Origin: Fomes fomentarius
Lineage: Eukaryota > Basidiomycota > Agaricomycetes > Polyporales > Polyporaceae
Direction: 5' to 3'
Assembly (NCBI GenBank): GCA_022606135.1
Contig: JABYQN010000013.1
Span: 186,001-250,000 of the forward strand
DNA length: 64,000 bases
The translations under genes were made by a program, and so were the position numbers. The notes beneath the pieces were generated by a model. It was not told where the DNA came from. It saw only the letters and a list, made by a program, of their open reading frames with translations, and searched no databases. Below, piece after piece: positions 58,192 through 64,000 of this stretch. Numbering within the stretch: the first letter of the stretch is position 1; each line of letters begins with the position of its first letter.

Positions 58192-58733
58192 CTAATTAGG
58201 TAACATGCTGAGCACGCCTACGCTGGACGCTGGGAGGGAGGGGACGCGTTGATATCCTAATCGTTATGTCTGGTGCGTCGCCTCCAGTAGCTTAGGTTTA
58301 TGCGCTGATATCTGTGCCTGTCGTAGTTGATCATGGATAGTTGTTATACTTATCACACTCGTTTTGAAGGCGTCTGATAGGGCCGGATTATCATCATGAT
58401 TCCTACTATTGAGCTTGCTTCGGCCGTCTGAGCTGTGTCTTACCCTTCTCGCATGGACCCTTCTTGGCTTAGAATCCATATGAAGTGGCGTTCGAACACG
58501 CTGCTTCGTCCTAGAAACACTCGCGCTGAGATAGTGTCGCGGTACGTTATTGTTATATTGTCAGAATAGTGATACGATACGAGAATGTGCTAGTCGCCGA
58601 CGCGACCTATATACAAGGAGCACCTCATCCTCGTTAGAACATCCCCCGTTGCGCTTAAACTGAGCTGGCCTACTCTCCTTGTATATCCACTCCTTCCACA
58701 CTCACACTCGCTTGAAATTGACTCACTACCTCA
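58192..58733. other. Intergenic between members 5 and 6
   Basis: No gene. Repeated almost base for base at 62546-63078. A TATATA run near 58608 lies about 125 bp before the start of member 6. Confidence 0.5.
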
Positions 58734-59470
58734 ATGTCTCAAAGTATTGTGGACGACGACGACGCTGCTGTCAGGTATCAACTCTCATGGCATCCCGATC
58801 CAGGAGCTTGGAACATGGTGGATCGTTCAAGACATGGGACACCAGACCAAGGTGCGACAGCGTCCCTAACGTTCAAGAGTGAGTACTGATCACAGATATT
58901 CCACCACCTACTACTCTGCACCCGTCCTCTACCTCTACTAGAACGACGTCCGCGACCTCGGACAGTCCGTCGCCGTTGCCACCGAAAACTTCCTTCTCAA
59001 CAACGACGCATACGTCTAGTATGTCTTCTTCTGATACTAGCAGCTTCCCAGTCTCGACTGTTAAGACTGGCACGTCGTCCGTTGTGACAAACTTCAATGT
59101 CACTTCCATCTCACAACCAACAACAACTTCTTCATCATTGTCGCCATTGTCAAACGCATCATCCTCATCCATGAGCGCAACAGCCTCAATCTCCGTTCTA
59201 CCCACCTCATCGGAGGCCGAAGCGCGCGTTCCACCTGGTGACCTCAATCTCGCTGCTATTCTAGGTGGCGTCTTTGGCGCTCTCGCTCTTTTTGGTTCTG
59301 CTTCTACTGTCATGCATCTGGAGGAAGCGAGAACAACACAAAGTCGTACAAGGTTCGTGCCAAGCTGCTTTGGGTACGAACACTTTGCTGATGGTTCGCA
59401 GTTGCGACCATGGAGCGCGAACGCAGCTTCACGTCGCGTGCAGCCGACATCGGAAATCACGACATCAAAT
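58734..59470 (+). pseudogene. Surface-protein member 6, internally deleted
   Basis: Paralogue of member 8. Exon 1 (58734-58878, SQSIVDDDDAAVRYQLSWHPDPGAW...) is intact. The sequence then jumps from 'gagtactgatcacag' straight to 'atattccaccacc' in the stalk; in member 8 these points are about 330 bp apart. Exon 2, with the second half of the extracellular domain and FWLDYFLV, is gone, and only about 17 bp of intron remain, so reading through meets TGA at once. A second lesion is one extra T in the membrane-helix run near 59290 (TTTTT against TTTT in member 8), which shifts the frame. It cannot make a normal product. Confidence 0.8.
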
Positions 59471-60980
<1,510 letters not shown>

Positions 60981-62131
60981 ATGTCGTCTCCTACCTTGAT
61001 CAACAATTCCAACTATACCGTACAGTACCAGGGAGGTTGGAAATGGGTCCCACAGAGGGAGAACTACGTCGCGAACACGGTCCACAATGTTTCGGAAGCA
61101 GGGATCACGGCTACGCTGGGATTTACTGGTGCGTGCATTCTTCTCGAAGTAGTTCGTTGTAGTACTGAGGAGGGTTGAAGGAACGGGCATTGCTGTAGTC
61201 GGCGTTCTTGAAGTGGGCAGCGGACGTCCCACGACAAAGTACAGTATCGACAGACAAGATGTCGGTACGTACACTGCGCCAGCCACGGGACAGACCACAT
61301 ACAATGTGACGTTCTTCTCGAAGCGAGATCTGCCCCGCGGAAACCATGATGTGGTGATTACCTTAATGGACGACACTAGTGCCAACACATTCTGGCTCGA
61401 TTACTTCCTCGTGTATGACGAGTCTTCCCCTCCTCGCAATCCGGCACCTGTGCCGTTCGACAGCAGCACCACTAAGTCTACGCATACGACAGCACCACCC
61501 TCGGACACAACTAGGTAAGTCGTTTATTATGTTCGACTCTTGAGCCTTTCTGTTCGACTCTTGAGCCTTTCTGATAGACCCACGTCCCAAACCTCCGACG
61601 CTCAAATCAGCTCACAAAGCCTCAGGACAACTGCTTCGGAATCGACTATGTATGGTTTCGATTGCTTCTCCATACCTCAGAACTTAACCTTCCTCCCTAG
61701 CAATCCCTCCAGTACTGTCTCCGATTCGTCAGGTTTGCGCTCTGGCTCTGCTACCGAATCTACCGGATCCCTCCCCGAGTCTGCATCAGCAATTTTTCAG
61801 ATCGTGACCGAGAGCCCTGTGGTGTTCACTATGTCACCCAGCTCCTTGCCCTCCGCCGCCACCACTTCCAGTGACCATCTCCCTGCTATAATTGGTGGTA
61901 TTTTTGGCGGCCTCACGCTAGCCATTCTGGTTGTGATATGTCTGTTCGTGAGGAGGAGACGGCAGGCGCGGAGACGTGCAGGTACGCGTACTGTCCACAC
62001 CCTTTTACTATTATCACCACTCCGCTGCTCAACCCTCAGGCGGTGCTGCTCAGTTGTCTTACAACTCAACCACCGTTTCGCGTCACGCCACGCTGTCCAC
62101 GTCGTATGCCACGTCCGCAGTCAACACCTGA
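60981..62131 (+). CDS. Surface-protein member 7, truncated tail
   Basis: Exons 60981-61128, 61181-61514, 61578-61649, 61701-61981 and 62040-62131 give 308 aa. Extracellular domain, stalk, membrane helix (IIGGIFGGLTLAILVVICLF) and VRRRRQARR match member 5. In the tail, TCA of member 5 (HTSQSE) is TGA at 62129-62131 after SAVNT, about 160 codons before the normal end, so the RAPWHAP and PPxY motifs are not made. It could still be a surface protein lacking its docking tail, or a young pseudogene. Splice sites otherwise match member 5 except a shifted last acceptor. Confidence 0.7.
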
Positions 62132-62545
62132 CAATCCGAAATTCCTTCGCAGAACACGGACTTGTCTCCGACGTCGCACACTTCCGATGGCTTTACGTTC
62201 TCTGATCCCAAGTCACGGCTGCCCATCTACGGCCAGTCCGCACCGTCTGGCCCAGGGTCCTCCTCAGCGCCCTCCGCCTCGTGGTCGGACACACACCTCC
62301 TATCGCCGTCAAGTGAGAGCACCCACAGTCTCGTGAACTCTTCACCCGATACCCCTTTGGTGCACGCGGAGGCTTTGCGTGCACCGTGGCATGCTCCTGC
62401 AGGATGGAACCCGCAGTCGTTGCGACACGCATTTTCGTCGCGGAACGGGCGTGAATCTCCCGCTCCGAATCGCGCGCGAGACGTCGACTCGGGGTTGAGG
62501 CTGTATAACGAACCCGCACTCCCGCCGCCGTATACCCTTGACTAA
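62132..62545 (+). pseudogene. Untranslated tail of member 7
   Basis: In the old frame this still encodes the tail of the family (LSPTSHTSDGFTFSDPK, RAPWHAPAGWNPQSLRHAF, LYNEPALPPPYTLD) with no further break, so the stop at 62129 is probably recent. A separate start at ATG 62162 is unlikely to be used. Confidence 0.75.
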
Positions 62546-63078
62546 CTATGTAACACGCTGAGCACGCCTACGCTGGACGCTCCTTATTTATTATGTCTGG
62601 TGTGTCGCGTCCAGTAACTTAGGTTCACGCGCTGACGTCTGTGCCTGTCGTAGTTGATCATGGATAGTTGTTATACTTATCACACTCGTTTTGAAGGCGC
62701 CTGTTGGGGCCGGATTATCATCATGATTCCTACTGTTGAGCTTGCTTTGATCGTCTGAGTTGTGTCTTTCGTTGCAGAGCTTCGCTTTTCGCATGGACTC
62801 TCCTTTCTTGGCTTGGAATACATATGATGTGGCGTTCGAACACGCTGCTTCGTCCTAGAAACACTCGCGCTGAGATAGTGTCGCGGTTTGTGATTGATAC
62901 ATTGTCAGAATAGTGATACGATACAAGAATGTGCTAGTCGCCGACGCGACGTATATTAAAAGGAGCCCCTCATCCTCGTTAGAACATCCCCCGTTGCGCT
63001 TAAACTGAGCTGGCCTACTCTCCTTGTATATCCACTCCTTCCACACTCACACTCGCTTGAACTCGACTCACTACCTCA
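62546..63078. other. Intergenic between members 7 and 8
   Basis: No gene; near-identical to 58192-58733. Confidence 0.5.
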
Positions 63079-64000
63079 ATGTCTCAAACTATTGTGGACG
63101 ACGACGACGCTGCTGTCATGTATCAACCCTCATGGCATCCCGATCCGGGAGCTTGGAACATGGTGGATCGTTCAAGACATGGGACGCCAGACCAAGGTGC
63201 GACAGCGTCCCTAACGTTCAAGGGTGAGTGCTGAGTCATTTACTGGAGTCCACGCTCCCCTTTGATTCACATTTGTCTCATCGTCAGGGACTGGAATCGA
63301 GGTTATTGGTACCGTGCAATCGTCGGCTTCAGACGGTTACCCCACTACCACGTACGCCATCGACGGTGACCTTATAGGGACATACACGCCTCCCTTCGTG
63401 AATAATGGCGACCAATTGTTCAATGTGTCGTTCTTCGCGAAGCGGGATCTAACATCAGGAGAGCACACTATAGTGATCACGAACACGAACGGGACGAGCC
63501 CGAACTTTTTCTGGTTAGACTACTTCCTCGTCGACTCTGCCAGTGTGCCAGGGATCCCAGATGTTCCACCACCTACTACTCTGCAACCGACCTCTACCTC
63601 TACTAGAACGACGTCCTCGACCTCGGACAGTTCGTCGCCGTTGCAACCAAAAACGTCTTCTACAACGACGCATACGTCTAGTGTGTCTTCTGATCCCAGT
63701 AGCCTCCCAGGCTCGACTGTTGAGACTGGCACGTCGGTTGTGACAACCTTCAATGGCACTTCCATCTCCCAACCAACAACAACTCCATCACAATCAACAA
63801 CAACTTCATCGCTCTCGCGGTTCTCGAACGGATCATCCTCATCCATGAGCGCAACCACCTCAATCTCCGTTCTACCCACCTCATCAGAGGTCGAAGCGCG
63901 CGTTCCACCTGGGGACCTCAATCTCGCTGCTATTTTAGGTGGCGTCTTTGGCGCTCTTGCTCTTTTGGTTCTGCTGCTATTGTCATGCATCTGGAGGAAG
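63079..64000 (+). CDS. PPxY-family surface protein, member 8 (cut by window edge)
   Basis: Exon 1 63079-63223; exon 2 starts 63288 and is open to the window end. Starts MSQTIVDDDDAAVMYQPSW; then GTGIEVIGTVQSSA, TYAIDGDLIGTYTPP, NVSFFAKRDLTSGEHTIVI, SPNFFWLDYFLV, a long Thr/Ser stalk, and a membrane helix (ILGGVFGALALLVLLLLSCI) with WRK at the edge. The tail lies outside. It is intact as far as it can be seen and shows what member 6 has lost. Confidence 0.75.

Overview
The window is nuclear DNA of a filamentous basidiomycete, most likely an Agaricomycete. The evidence is short introns of about 50-75 bp with GT..AG ends in nearly every gene, a tRNA-Lys with a 9-nt intron, and Agaricomycete families such as DUF6699 proteins and PPxY-tailed single-pass surface proteins. 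Two secreted glyoxal oxidase genes and two GH43 arabinan-type hydrolases point to a plant-degrading, white-rot-like lifestyle. All exon structures were read by eye and checked for splice signals, reading-frame phase and agreement between paralogues; no transcript data were used.

Layout. (1) 0-18 kb: two nearly identical glyoxal oxidase genes on the minus strand (1.2-3.1 kb and 13.6-15.5 kb). The first 620 bases are a diverged third copy of their upstream region, so another copy probably lies off the left edge. The duplicates are separated by about 10 kb of mobile DNA: a 2.35-kb element with terminal inverted repeats (TIRs), a tyrosine-recombinase remnant, a decayed Ty1/copia element with both LTRs and a 5-bp target duplication, an inverted-repeat element and a 603-bp non-autonomous CACTA element. 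A fumarylacetoacetate hydrolase family gene follows; a scrap of its 3' end next to glyoxal oxidase copy A shows which copy is older. (2) 18-23 kb: a CDC14/SIN-pathway gene, a MITE-like element, a possible solo LTR, and a coiled-coil gene built on a 21-bp coding repeat. (3) 23.7-35 kb: an inverted pair of genes joining a GTPase-like P-loop domain to an aminoglycoside-phosphotransferase-like kinase domain (left copy frameshifted, right copy open). They flank a DUF7770-like gene and a tandem pair of GH43 genes. (4) 35-43 kb: a gene-poor stretch, a DUF6699 gene, tRNA-Lys(CUU), and a 16-exon succinate-semialdehyde dehydrogenase gene with two 7-nt exons. (5) 43.8-64 kb: eight tandem members of one surface-protein family, interrupted only by the autophagy gene ATG29.

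The surface-protein array is the best candidate for something undescribed. Each complete member has a small extracellular beta-type domain ending in a FWLDY motif, a Ser/Thr-rich stalk, one membrane helix and a cytosolic tail ending in PP(P/A)Y, which is the form of a WW-domain (Nedd4/Rsp5 ubiquitin ligase) docking site. Members arose as adjacent pairs. One is an internally deleted pseudogene and another has lost its PPxY tail to a stop codon, so the locus looks like an actively diversifying set of receptor-like proteins. Their function is not known from sequence.
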